Shown piece by piece: positions 50,170-58,830 of a stretch of 64,000 nucleotides of DNA (its first letter is position 1; each line of letters starts with the position of its first letter). Origin of the DNA: Streptomyces piniterrae (lineage in GTDB: Bacteria; Actinomycetota; Actinomycetes; Streptomycetales; Streptomycetaceae); the NCBI RefSeq assembly GCF_005048155.1, contig NZ_SUMB01000006.1, positions 248,001 through 312,000 of the forward strand, given 5' to 3'. Made by a program: the position numbers and the translations under genes. The notes below the pieces were generated by a model. It did not search any database. It saw only the letters and a list, made by a program, of their open reading frames with translations, and was not told where the DNA came from.

Positions 50170-51291
50170 ATGAACGCGGCGGCAGGCGGCGCTGCTATCT
50201 GGGGCCGCGCCGAACAGCAGGACTTCCGCAGCCGGGTGCGTGGTTGCCTGCTCGGCGGCGCCATCGGCGACGCGCTCGGCGCGGGCATCGAGTTCGACTC
50301 GCTCGACGCGATCCGCGAGGAGCACGGCCAGGAAGGCGTGACGGACTTCGTGCCGGCCTTCGGGCGGCGCGGCGCGGTCACCGACGACACCCAGATGACG
50401 CTGTTCACGGTCGACGGGCTGATACGCGCCCAGGTGCGCCGCGACACCGGCGCCTGGCATCCGCCCACCGACGTCCACCGCGCCTATCTGCGCTGGGCCG
50501 CCACCCAGCGCGACTGGGGCCCGGACGAGCGCAAGAAGGACGACGGCTGGCTCGCCCGCGAGGAGTGGCTCTACGCCAGGCGGGCACCCGCCCGTGCCTG
50601 CCTGACCGGCCTCGGCGACGAGGTGATGGGCACCCTCGAAAAGCCCAAGAACCCCGACTCGAAGGGCTGCGGCGCCGTGATGCGCTCCGCGCCGTTCGGC
50701 CTGCTCGTCGGCTGGGAGCCGCAGCTGGTCTTCCAGCTGGCCGTCGAGTGCGCGGCACAGACGCACGGCCATCCCACCGGCTATCTGGCCGCCGGCGCCT
50801 TCGCGATCATCAGCCATTCGCTGGCCCGCGGCGAGGACCTCGACGGGGGCGTCCAGAAGGCCCTGGCGCATCTGGCCACCCGCCCCGACCACGAGGAGAC
50901 CACGGACGCCCTCAAGCGCGCGCTCGGCGCCGTACGGCAGGGCATGCCGACGCCCGCCCGGGTGGAGTCGCTGGGGGAGGGCTGGACGGCCGAGGAGGCG
51001 CTGTCGATCGGCGTGTACTGCGCGCTGGTCGCCGAGGACATCCGGCACGGGCTGCTGCTCGCCGTCAACCACGGCGGCGACAGCGACTCGACCGGCGCCA
51101 TCTGCGGCAACCTGCTGGGCACGCAGCACGGCGAGACGGCGCTGCCGCCGGACTGGCTGGTCGAACTGGAGGGCCGGGACACGATCTTGCAGCTGGCCGA
51201 CGACTTCGCCCTCGAAATGACGCAGGGGCCCGCGCTGCACGGCCCCGGGGGATCGGCGCCGGGCTGGCTCGCGCGCTATCCGAGGGCGTAA
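50170..51291 (+). CDS. ADP-ribosylglycohydrolase family protein
   Basis: 373 residues, DraG/ARH fold. Metal-site motifs: RVRGCLLGGAIGDALGAGIEF, VTDDTQMTLFTVDGLI (first Asp pair), AVMRSAPFGLL, and NHGGDSDSTGAICGNLLG (second Asp cluster binding Mg/Mn). Members remove ADP-ribose from proteins or other acceptors. ATG 50170 is selected after GAGG; the frame upstream to 50035 is Arg-rich without similarity. No ADP-ribosyltransferase gene is adjacent. The 3' side carries three copies of a 21-bp GAGGGCGTAGGGCC repeat. Confidence 0.9.
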   Translation: MNAAAGGAAIWGRAEQQDFRSRVRGCLLGGAIGDALGAGIEFDSLDAIREEHGQEGVTDFVPAFGRRGAVTDDTQMTLFTVDGLIRAQVRRDTGAWHPPTDVHRAYLRWAATQRDWGPDERKKDDGWLAREEWLYARRAPARACLTGLGDEVMGTLEKPKNPDSKGCGAVMRSAPFGLLVGWEPQLVFQLAVECAAQTHGHPTGYLAAGAFAIISHSLARGEDLDGGVQKALAHLATRPDHEETTDALKRALGAVRQGMPTPARVESLGEGWTAEEALSIGVYCALVAEDIRHGLLLAVNHGGDSDSTGAICGNLLGTQHGETALPPDWLVELEGRDTILQLADDFALEMTQGPALHGPGGSAPGWLARYPRA

Positions 51292-51344
51292 GGCCTTGTC
51301 GGAGGGCGTAGGGCCTGTCCGAGGGCGTAGGGCCGTTCCGAGGC
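51282..51344. repeat. 21-bp tandem repeat (GAGGGCGTAGGGCC core), 3 units
   Basis: Three near-identical units starting in the last codons of the ADP-ribosylglycohydrolase gene and running into the gap before the convergent AraC-type gene. Confidence 0.7.
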
Positions 51345-51369
51345 GGCAGTGGAGCGGGCTGCGGCACGG

Positions 51370-52149
51370 TCACGCACCCGGCGTGCCGGCAGGCGTCTCG
51401 TCCACGATCACGCACCCGGCGGCCAGCACCCGGCTCGGCCGCAGCCCGAACGTGGCGTGAAACGCGCTGCTGAGATGGGACGGGCTGGAGAAGCCCGCCG
51501 CCGCGGCCGCGTCGGTCAGCGTGCCGTAGTCCAGGAACGCCCGCCCGGCGCGCAGCATCCGCGCCCACATCCGGAAGCGACGGAAGCTGGTACCGGTCTG
51601 CTCCCGGAAGAGATGCAGGAAACGGGACCTGGACAAACCCGCCACGGCAGCGAACTCGGCCGCCCCGTACGGGAGTTGAGGTTCCCGTAGAAGCTTCCGT
51701 ACGGCGGCCCGGATGCGCGGATCGAGGTCCGGGCCCTCGGCTCTCTCCGGTGCCGTGCAGAGCCGTACGAGGTCCTTCTCCTCGGCGGCGGAGATCGTGA
51801 CCGGCTCCTCGCCCGCCCCCAGGGCCTGCCCGCAGGCGCGTTCCGCGGCCGAGCCGGGCTCGAAGTAGCAGAAGGTCATCCAGCCGCCGTGCGCCTCGAT
51901 CCGGTGCGGCACCCGGGCGCGTATCAGCGCACTGCGCGCCCTACGACGCGCACCGTCCGCCGTCTCCAGGGTGAACTCCTTGTCGTTGCCGACGGCGAGA
52001 ACGGCGACCGAGCCGGAGTGCAGGTCGAGTTCGAGGGAGGGGCCGCTGTAGACGGCACGCCCCGGCCACAGACTGAGCCGGGCCGGCGGCCCCGGGTCAC
52101 ACACGGGTGAGTCCGGGCAGCACGTTGGTGAAAGCGCGTCGTCGGTCAT
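51370..52149 (-). CDS. AraC-family transcriptional regulator
   Basis: 259 residues. The C-terminal 100 residues hold the double helix-turn-helix: AAEFAAVAGLSRSRFLHLF with REQTGTSFRRFRMWARM, and LTDAAAAAGFSSPSHLSSA with FHATFGLRPSRVL. The N-terminal cupin-like domain binds an unknown effector and has a Cys-rich start (CCPDSPVC). ATG 52149 follows GGGGAGGATGCC; the open frame upstream is a hydrophobic shadow. The divergent neighbour starts only 20 bp away, so this protein probably regulates that membrane protein and itself. Confidence 0.88.
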   Translation of the reverse strand: MTDDALSPTCCPDSPVCDPGPPARLSLWPGRAVYSGPSLELDLHSGSVAVLAVGNDKEFTLETADGARRRARSALIRARVPHRIEAHGGWMTFCYFEPGSAAERACGQALGAGEEPVTISAAEEKDLVRLCTAPERAEGPDLDPRIRAAVRKLLREPQLPYGAAEFAAVAGLSRSRFLHLFREQTGTSFRRFRMWARMLRAGRAFLDYGTLTDAAAAAGFSSPSHLSSAFHATFGLRPSRVLAAGCVIVDETPAGTPGA

Positions 52150-52168
52150 GCCCGGCATCCTCCCCGAC

Positions 52169-52642
52169 ATGACAACCACGACGAGCGCGCTGAACTCAAC
52201 AAGCGCGACGAACTCGACAAGCGCGCTGAACATGACGAGCGCGCTGAATCTGCCCAGCACCCTCACCACGGCCACCACAGCCACCACCGCCGCCCTGGCC
52301 CTCTTCTTCCTCGGCATGGGCCTGTACGGGCTGGCGGCGCCCACCGCCCTTGTCCGGCCGTTCGGCATCGGGCTGGGCGGCGCGGCGGCCCGTACCGAAG
52401 TGCGGGCCGTGTACGGCGGGTTCGGCGTCGCGATGGCCGCGCTGCTCGGCTGGGCCGCGGCCGGTCCGACGGACGCGCTGCGCCGTGGCGCGGTGCTCGC
52501 CGTCGCGGTCGCACTGCTCGGGATGGCCGGCGGCCGGCTCGCGGCGCGTCTCGTCGAGCCGCCGGGCTCCTGGTATCCCTCCTGGTTCTACTTCTGGGCG
52601 GAGCTGACCGGCGGCGGCCTGCTGCTGGCCACCACGGTGTGA
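52169..52642 (+). CDS. DUF4345-type membrane protein
   Basis: 157 residues with four membrane segments (LALFFLGMGLYGLAAP, AVYGGFGVAMAALLGWA, VLAVAVALLGMAGGRLAA and YFWAELTGGGLLLATTV), the pattern of DUF4345. The first about 35 residues are repeats of a TSALN motif, encoded by an 18-bp tandem repeat at 52182-52255, and may not be translated: ATG 52232, inside the repeat, is an alternative start. Divergent from the AraC-type regulator, with which it shares promoter space. Function unknown. Confidence 0.72.
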   Translation: MTTTTSALNSTSATNSTSALNMTSALNLPSTLTTATTATTAALALFFLGMGLYGLAAPTALVRPFGIGLGGAAARTEVRAVYGGFGVAMAALLGWAAAGPTDALRRGAVLAVAVALLGMAGGRLAARLVEPPGSWYPSWFYFWAELTGGGLLLATTV

Positions 52643-52665
52643 ACGCACCCCCCGCGTCCCTACCC

Positions 52666-54234
52666 CTACCCCTCCTTCGCCGCCCCCTCCTCCCCAGGAA
52701 CCGCCACCGGGACCGCCACCGCCCCCGCCCCATCGCCGCCGGAGTTGATCCGCGCCAGCAGCGCATCCCGTTCCTCCGTGGCCTCCGGCTTGATCAGTCC
52801 GACCAGCACGAACAGCACCAGCGAGGTCGCGACCGGCGCCACGATCTGGACCTGCAACTGCAACCCGCCCCGCCCGGCGTCCGGCAGCCCGTAGTTGGTC
52901 AGCCAGAACGCGAACAGCCCGGCCGCCCAGGACGTCAGGGCCGCCGTCGGGCCGGACCTGCGGAACACCGGCAGCATCCCGAGCAGGAAGGGAATGGAGA
53001 TCGGCCCGACGAGCCCGGCCACCCATTTGATGACGACGGTGATGATGTCCTTGAACGTGGGCGAGTCGACCTGCGTCGCGATCGCCATCGACAGCGCGAG
53101 GAACGCCACCGTCGACAGCCGAGCCGCCAACAGCCCCGCCCGATGGGACCAGTTGCGCGCCTTCTCGCCCAGCTTGGGCAGCGCGGGCGCGATGTCGCGG
53201 GTGAAGACCGCGGAGATGGCGTTGGCGTCCGACGAGCACATGGCCATCGTGTGCGAGAAGAAGCCGACGACGACCAACCCCAGCAGACCGTGCGGCAGCA
53301 GGCGTTCGGTCAGCAGCGCATACGCGTCGGAGGCATCCGGCTTCTCCGCTTCGACCAGCAGCGGAGCCACCCACATCGGGAAGAAGAGGACCAGCGGCCA
53401 GACGAACCACAGCGCCGCCGAGAGCCGTGCGGAGCGCCTGGCCTGCCGGGCGTCGCGGGTGGCCATGTACCGCTGGGCCTGGTTCCACATGCCGCCGCTG
53501 TACTCGAAGGTCTTGATGAAGAGATAGGCGAGCAGGAACGTGAGGGTGTACGGGCCGACGGTCGGCCGGGTGTGAGTGTCCGGCAGCTTGTCCCATACGG
53601 TCCACAGCGCGCTGACGCCGCCCAGTTCGCCCATGACGGTGACCAGCATCGCGACGCCGGCCAGCAGTTGGATGACGAACTGCCCCAGCTCGGTGAGCGC
53701 GTCCGCCCACAGGCCGCCGACCGTGCAGTAGATGCCGGTGATCACACCGGTGATGAGGATGCCCTGGTTGAGGGACATCCCGGTGAACACGGACAACAGG
53801 GTCGCGATCGCGGCCCATTTGGCACCCACGTCCACGATCTTGAGCAGTACGCCGGACCAGGCGAGCGCCTGCTGCGTCGGCAGGTTGTAGCGGCTCTTGA
53901 GGTACTCCAGCGGCGAGGCGACGCCGAGCCGCGACCGCAGTCGGTTGAGCCGGCCCGCGAACAGCCGGGCGCCGATGGCGATACCGATGGCGATGGGGAA
54001 GGACCAGGTGACGTAGGAGGTGATGCCGTACTGATAGGCGATGCCGGCGTAGCCGGTGAACATCACCGCGCTGTAGCCGGACATGTGGTGGGAGATGCCG
54101 GACAGCCACCACGGCATCTTGCCGCCCGCGGTGAAGAAGTCGCCGACGTCGTCCACGCGCTTGTGCGACCACACGCCGATCGCGACCATCACACCGAAGT
54201 AGCCGATGAGCACTGCCCAGTCGAGACTGTTCAT
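52666..54234 (-). CDS. Sodium:solute symporter family protein
   Basis: 522 residues, SSS family with about 13 hydrophobic segments. N-terminal VLIGYFGVMVAIGVWSHKRV, the family signature FFTAGGKMPWWLSGISHHMSGYSAVMFTGYAG, GVITGIYCTVGGLWADALTEL and ALWFVWPLVLFFPMWVAPLL. Members import sugars, carboxylates or amino acids with sodium. ATG 54234 is preceded by GGAGGGGGC. The C-terminus ends in Gly/Ala/Val repeats. Convergent with the DUF4345 gene. Substrate not predictable from what I see. Confidence 0.9.
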   Translation of the reverse strand: MNSLDWAVLIGYFGVMVAIGVWSHKRVDDVGDFFTAGGKMPWWLSGISHHMSGYSAVMFTGYAGIAYQYGITSYVTWSFPIAIGIAIGARLFAGRLNRLRSRLGVASPLEYLKSRYNLPTQQALAWSGVLLKIVDVGAKWAAIATLLSVFTGMSLNQGILITGVITGIYCTVGGLWADALTELGQFVIQLLAGVAMLVTVMGELGGVSALWTVWDKLPDTHTRPTVGPYTLTFLLAYLFIKTFEYSGGMWNQAQRYMATRDARQARRSARLSAALWFVWPLVLFFPMWVAPLLVEAEKPDASDAYALLTERLLPHGLLGLVVVGFFSHTMAMCSSDANAISAVFTRDIAPALPKLGEKARNWSHRAGLLAARLSTVAFLALSMAIATQVDSPTFKDIITVVIKWVAGLVGPISIPFLLGMLPVFRRSGPTAALTSWAAGLFAFWLTNYGLPDAGRGGLQLQVQIVAPVATSLVLFVLVGLIKPEATEERDALLARINSGGDGAGAVAVPVAVPGEEGAAKEG

Positions 54235-54664
54235 GCCCCCTCCAGGGGTCCGCCTTGTGAACGTGGAGCACTTCGCCGTGACGTCCTGTGGGGCGGTGTC
54301 CCCATGCGGGAGTAAGGGGACTTCAGGGATTGAACCGTCCAACGAACAGGCCGGTCAAGGCCGTCGACGGTCAGGTATATGAACAGCAATCAGGAAAGCG
54401 AACATTTTTGCCGTCTCTTGACTCCGGTAAGCGTTGTCTCCGCCATGTCGCCGAACCCACGATGAGCGGACACTTCGCCGGGCGCCGGATGCCCGGACGT
54501 ATACGTGCCAAGGCACCTGGAAAACGCGCCTGAACGCACGGCCGCACCGGAGCGGGGTCCGGTGCGGCCGGTCAAAGGAGGTGGAGAGCGAGGGCAGCGG
54601 CAGACGGGCGGACGGGCGTACGCGCCGACGACCACCCAATTCGCCGCCCAATTCGCCACCGGTC
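54235..54664. other. 430-bp gap between symporter and aminotransferase
   Basis: Holds the symporter promoter and leader plus the hairpin at 54540-54569. No frame with protein-like features was found. Confidence 0.5.
54540..54569. terminator. Hairpin terminator downstream of aminotransferase
   Basis: Perfect 11-bp arms GGCCGCACCGG / CCGGTGCGGCC with an 8-nt loop, about 95 bp after the aminotransferase stop at 54665. Confidence 0.75.
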
Positions 54665-55876
54665 TCAGTGCGAGCCGAGCGCCGTCCCCAGCCGGGCCAG
54701 CCCCTCGCGGATCTCCGCGGGGGAGTGCGTCACGAACGACAGGCGGACGGCCGTGGCATCCGGCGGCCCGGCGAAGAACGGCGCCCCGGGAACGTACGCG
54801 ACGTCATGCCGCACCACCTCGGGCAGCAGCGCCGTCGCGTCGTACCCCTCGGGCAGCGTCGCCCACACGAACATGCCGCCCGACGGACGGTTCCACCGCG
54901 AGCCCTCGGGGAGCGCCGTGGCCAGCCCGTCCACCAGCGCGTTCCGTCGCTCCCGGTACGCGCCGCGCACTCGATCGAGATGCGCGTTCAGATCCGCGAC
55001 CGCCAAGTACCGTGCCGCCGCTGCCTGGTCGACGGTCGAGGTGTGCAGATCGGCGGCCTGCTTGGCGATGACACAGGCGCGCCGCAGCGCGGCCGGCGCG
55101 CGCAGCGAGCCCAGCCGCAGACCGGGCGCCATCACCTTGGAGAACGAACCGAGCAGTGCCGTACGGTCCTCGGCCCCGGGGAAGGAGGCGATCCACGGCA
55201 CCGGCTCTCCCTCGAAGCGCAGTTCGCCGTACGGGTCGTCCTCGGCGATCCACAGCCCGCGCCGGGCGGCGATCTTGGCGACCGCGGCCCGGCGCTCCGC
55301 GGACAGCGTCCGCCCGGTGGGGTTCTGGAACGTCGGCACGACGTACAGCAGCTTGGGCCGCTCGCGTGCCGCGATCTCGTCCAACGCGGCCGGGTCCAGG
55401 CCCTCGTCGTCGGTCGGCACCGGCACCACCCGGGCACCGGCGAGCGAGAATATCTGGAGCGCCGCGAGGTAGCAGGGGTCCTCGACCAGCACCACATCAC
55501 CGGGCTCCAGCAGCGCGGTGGCCAGCAGCGACAGGCCCTGCTGGGAGCCGGTGGTCACCAGCAGATCGTCGGCGGCGGTGGGCAGTCCACGCGCCGTGCT
55601 GCGTGCCGCGACGGCCGCGCGCAGCGCCGGATCGCCCTCACTGGTCGAGTACTGCAGTGCCCGCCGCGGCGCCTCCGTCAGCACATGCTGGAAGGCGGCG
55701 GCCATTCCCGCCGCGTCGAACAGCTCGGGCGCGGGGAGCCCGCCGGCGAACGAGATGACCTGCGGGCGGGCGGTGAGCGCCAGGATGTCGCGTACGGGCG
55801 AACTGCCGGTACGCGCCGCGCGGGCGGCGAGCGGGGGCACCGGGGCGGTGGTGTCGGCAAAGGTCGCGTGCGGCAT
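54665..55876 (-). CDS. PLP-dependent aminotransferase (LysN/2-aminoadipate type)
   Basis: 403 residues, fold type I. SFAGGLPAPELF substrate loop, LQYSTSEGDPALRAAVA, VTTGSQQGLSLLATAL, VVPTFQNPTGRTLS with the cofactor Asn, AEDDPYGELRFEG and the Schiff-base lysine in LGSFSKVMAPGLRLG. This group covers 2-aminoadipate, aromatic and branched-chain amino-acid transaminases and is related to the MocR C-terminal domain, but no DNA-binding domain is fused. ATG 55876. The promoter region has GTTAACTGTCGTTAGTTG at about 55901-55919, whose GTTA repeats may be a regulator site. Confidence 0.88.
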   Translation of the reverse strand: MPHATFADTTAPVPPLAARAARTGSSPVRDILALTARPQVISFAGGLPAPELFDAAGMAAAFQHVLTEAPRRALQYSTSEGDPALRAAVAARSTARGLPTAADDLLVTTGSQQGLSLLATALLEPGDVVLVEDPCYLAALQIFSLAGARVVPVPTDDEGLDPAALDEIAARERPKLLYVVPTFQNPTGRTLSAERRAAVAKIAARRGLWIAEDDPYGELRFEGEPVPWIASFPGAEDRTALLGSFSKVMAPGLRLGSLRAPAALRRACVIAKQAADLHTSTVDQAAAARYLAVADLNAHLDRVRGAYRERRNALVDGLATALPEGSRWNRPSGGMFVWATLPEGYDATALLPEVVRHDVAYVPGAPFFAGPPDATAVRLSFVTHSPAEIREGLARLGTALGSH

Positions 55877-56105
55877 GGCGGCTCCAATCGCTCAGAGTCT
55901 GCGTTAACTGTCGTTAGTTGCAGAGGGCATGGAGCGTAGGACGCCTGCGGTCATGTCCGCAGAGTTGCCCACATCGTGGCGCGCGTCGAGCGTCCGGTCC
56001 CCGGCGCAGCGCAAGGCCGAGCCCCCTCGGCCGGGACGGCGATCCAGTCGAGAGGGCTCGTATCTGCGGTGCGGTCACCCGGACCGCGGTGGGTTGCGGT
56101 TCTGG

Positions 56106-56315
56106 TCAGGCCAGGTCGTACGCACCCTCGGAGACATCCGACACGAAGCTGCTCCAGGAGGAGTTGTCGAACGTCAGGCGCGGACCGTCGGGGTCTTTGG
56201 AGTCGCGCACCGCGATGGCTGCGGTGGTGGGCACCGCGATCTCCACACAGGCGCCGTTGCCACCGGAGTACGAGGACTTGGTCCACGAGAATGCGGAATT
56301 GGGCTGAATGGCCAT
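56106..56315 (-). CDS. DUF397 protein
   Basis: 69 residues. Classic DUF397: FSWTKSSYSGGNGACVEIAVP, then AIAVRDSKDPDGPRLTF and SWSSFVSDV. Streptomyces has many copies, usually next to XRE regulators with DUF5753 (WhiJ/AbaA-like loci) that affect development and antibiotics. ATG 56315 is preceded by GGAGTGAAC; a GTG at 56321 lies inside that site. It is 231 bp downstream of the XRE gene on the same strand and probably has its own promoter in that AT-richer gap. Confidence 0.92.
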   Translation of the reverse strand: MAIQPNSAFSWTKSSYSGGNGACVEIAVPTTAAIAVRDSKDPDGPRLTFDNSSWSSFVSDVSEGAYDLA

Positions 56316-56546
56316 GTTCACTCCGACTCACTCTGAGTTGCTGCGGATTCGGTAATGCTGACGCTAGTCGCCAACATCACTGGCCACAGTGGTCGTTCAC
56401 CCTTCCGAATGGCGTATTTCTTGATCCCTTTTCAAGGAGCCGGGGCCTGGTGTATCGTGCGGTCCCTTTCTCCGGAATCCCTGATTCCGCCCTCCGAAGC
56501 GCATTCTCCGGCCCATTACCGCGCCCATTTGGAAACTCCGGACTTC

Positions 56547-57413
56547 TCAGCCCATTGCGTCCGCGTGCCGCTTCGACGCGGCGGCGATGAACTCCCGGCT
56601 CTGGTCCGCATTCAGCGCCTGGGCGCGCAAATGCTCGTACATGATCGTGTACTTGTGCACATCGTTGGTTTTCTCCAGATACAGATCACTGGTGACGCCC
56701 TCGATGTAGACCACACTCGAATCGGAGGCGTCGTCGAATTCCAGGATGGAAAACGTCCCCGACATCCCCGCATGCGCCCCGGTGTCATACGGCAGCACCT
56801 GCACCGTCACATGCGGCAGATGACTCATCTCGACGAGATGGTCCAGCTGCTCGCGCATGATCAGATGGCTGCCGACCACCCGCCGCAGCGCGGCCTCGTC
56901 CATCACGACCCACAGCCGCAGCGGACGCTTGCTGTCGTTGACACGCTCCTGGCGGCGCATCCGCACCTGGATGCGCTTCTCCAGCGGCTCGGGCGCCAGC
57001 TCCGGAACGGTGCCGGGGATGACCGCCTCGGCATAGCTGGGCGTCTGCAGCAGACCGGGCACCAGCAGGGACTCGTACACCCGGAGCGAGGCCGCCTCGG
57101 TCTCCAGCCCGATGTAGACGCTGTACGGGATGTCGCCGAAGGCGTGCCACCAGCCTTGCTGGCGCGAATCCTTGGCCATCTGCATCAGTGAATCGACTAT
57201 GCGGTGATCGTCGACCTCGTAGACGCCGCACAGATCGCGGACATCGCGCTGGCTGATGCTGCGGCGGCCGTTCTCCAGCCGGCTGATCTTCGACTGCGAG
57301 ACGAGCAGTCGCTCGGCCACCTCTTCCGCCGTCATGCCTTTGAGCTCGCGGAGCCTGCGCAGCTCCTGGCCCAACCGGCGTCGCCTGACGGTGGGATTGA
57401 CATTGGACGCCAC
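56547..57413 (-). CDS. XRE-family regulator with DUF5753 (WhiJ-like)
   Basis: 288 residues. HTH_31 region LGQELRRLRELKGMTAEEVA and VSQSKISRLENGRRSISQRD, followed by a DUF5753 effector domain (YIGLETEAASLRVYESLLVPGLLQTPSYA, VVMDEAALRRVVG, MREQLDHLVEMSHLPHVTVQVLP and YIEGVTSDLYLEK). Start GTG 57413 with GGAGGTGC upstream. WhiJ-type proteins cooperate with small DUF397 partners, and the downstream gene is one. Likely a developmental or secondary-metabolism switch. Confidence 0.9.
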   Translation of the reverse strand: MASNVNPTVRRRRLGQELRRLRELKGMTAEEVAERLLVSQSKISRLENGRRSISQRDVRDLCGVYEVDDHRIVDSLMQMAKDSRQQGWWHAFGDIPYSVYIGLETEAASLRVYESLLVPGLLQTPSYAEAVIPGTVPELAPEPLEKRIQVRMRRQERVNDSKRPLRLWVVMDEAALRRVVGSHLIMREQLDHLVEMSHLPHVTVQVLPYDTGAHAGMSGTFSILEFDDASDSSVVYIEGVTSDLYLEKTNDVHKYTIMYEHLRAQALNADQSREFIAAASKRHADAMG

Positions 57414-57818
57414 GGGACGTGCACCTCCGGCTCCGTACTGCTGTCTTTTCCTGTCCAGCAGGGTGCCACCCCAGGTCGACGCCGCGCAGTCAAACGCACA
57501 CAGAAGGCGAGCGAGCATACGCGCGGGGTGGCGGGCCGGCCGTCGTCCAGAACGGCCGGCCGACCACCCCGCGCTTTCCTGCTGCGGCTCCCGAACGGGA
57601 ATGTGGGGTCGGTGGTGCGATCAAGCGGTATGCCCGAGCGGTCCGATTCAGGCAGCGTCCTGCCGCGGTCCGGTCGAATTCGTCCCGGTCCGCTCAGAGT
57701 CTGTCCAGGGCCCGCCCAAGGCCTGCCCTAAACGTGCGGTCAATGCGCACTCGCACACGCGCACGCACCGGTGTGCGTGTGCGAGTGCGACTGCTGACCC
57801 GCGGTGCGGCGCCATACG
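57414..57818. other. 405-bp gap between XRE and GPP34 genes
   Basis: Contains the XRE promoter and a strong hairpin (57746-57789). Low-similarity frames only; no gene supported. Confidence 0.5.
57746..57789. terminator. Strong hairpin terminator after GPP34 gene
   Basis: Perfect 14-bp arms CGCACTCGCACACG / CGTGTGCGAGTGCG with additional inner pairing, 30 bp downstream of the GPP34 stop. Confidence 0.85.
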
Positions 57819-58592
57819 TCAGCGGGCTCCGACGCGGGCCATGCTGCCGTGGCCGTGCCGCGACTGGACCGGCACGCCGGCCGTGTCCGCCGTGGCCCGC
57901 GCCGCCGACTGCCGGACGCCCGGGCCGCTGCCCGGTCCACCCGCGGCCTGCGCCCGTCGGGGCTGCGCCGCGACACCGTTCTGCACATCCATGACGGCGT
58001 GCGCGACCAGCCCGCCCATCGGGTCGTGCCGGATCAGATCCCGGAGACGGGAGCGCGATGACCGCCCCTCGTTCCCTGGGTAGAGGTGCTTGCCGAGACC
58101 GACCGCATGGGCCAGCGCGGCGAGCGCCGCGGTCCGCGGGTCCGGCGGTACGCCGGTGCGGATCGCGTTGTCGAGCCGGGCCCTGATTTCCCGGCTGATG
58201 GCCGTCTCCGTCGCCTGGTAGCGCGTCGTCGGCAGCACCCCGCACATCTGACCCTCGACGGCATGGACCATGCCGCACCGTTCCAGATGCGTGAGATACG
58301 TCTGGCGCAGCCCCAGCCGGGGCCCGCCGATCCAGTGGACCGCGCGCACCGGACTGCCGCGTCGGCGCAGCAGTTCGAGCGCGGAGTCCAGAGTCGGATC
58401 TCCTGTCGGCCGTGCCATCACCACGGCGATACGATCCCCGTCTGGGGCTATCCGTCCTGCCAGAGCCAGCTCTACTAGCTGTGCCCCGGCCAGGCCGAGG
58501 TCGAGCGACTGCGGCTGCGCTGTGGTGCCCGTGGTCGGGTCCAAAGCGAGCAGCAGAAGCTCCTCCGGAATTGTTCTGCGGCTCCTGCCCAT
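57819..58592 (-). CDS. GPP34 (GOLPH3/Vps74)-domain protein
   Basis: 257 residues. RRTIPEELLLLALDPTTG and LAGAQLVELALAGRIAPDGDRIAVV are the GPP34 hallmarks, followed by helices with TAISREIRARLDNAIRTG. Eukaryotic relatives bind phosphatidylinositol-4-phosphate; in Streptomyces the family is expanded and of unknown role, often beside DUF397/XRE genes as here. ATG 58592 lies after GGAGGCATGG. A Ser/Gly/Ala-rich tail follows residue about 225. Confidence 0.9.
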   Translation of the reverse strand: MGRSRRTIPEELLLLALDPTTGTTAQPQSLDLGLAGAQLVELALAGRIAPDGDRIAVVMARPTGDPTLDSALELLRRRGSPVRAVHWIGGPRLGLRQTYLTHLERCGMVHAVEGQMCGVLPTTRYQATETAISREIRARLDNAIRTGVPPDPRTAALAALAHAVGLGKHLYPGNEGRSSRSRLRDLIRHDPMGGLVAHAVMDVQNGVAAQPRRAQAAGGPGSGPGVRQSAARATADTAGVPVQSRHGHGSMARVGAR

Positions 58593-58830
58593 CCATGCCT
58601 CCCCGCGTGGATGAATGACAGGGTGACCCCTCTCACATTCATCTGTCGAGGGTGCGTGGGGGTTTCGATATGGAACCGGTAGGTATGTCGTTCTCGTCTT
58701 GGACGTCGGCGACACCTTCCGTGGGGCGTGGAGCGTCGGGGTTCGCGTGGCGGCGAGATGGCGTTACGCGTACACAGGACACTTGGGAACACTGGGCCAG
58801 GCAGCAGTGCGACGTATGAAGGAGACATCG

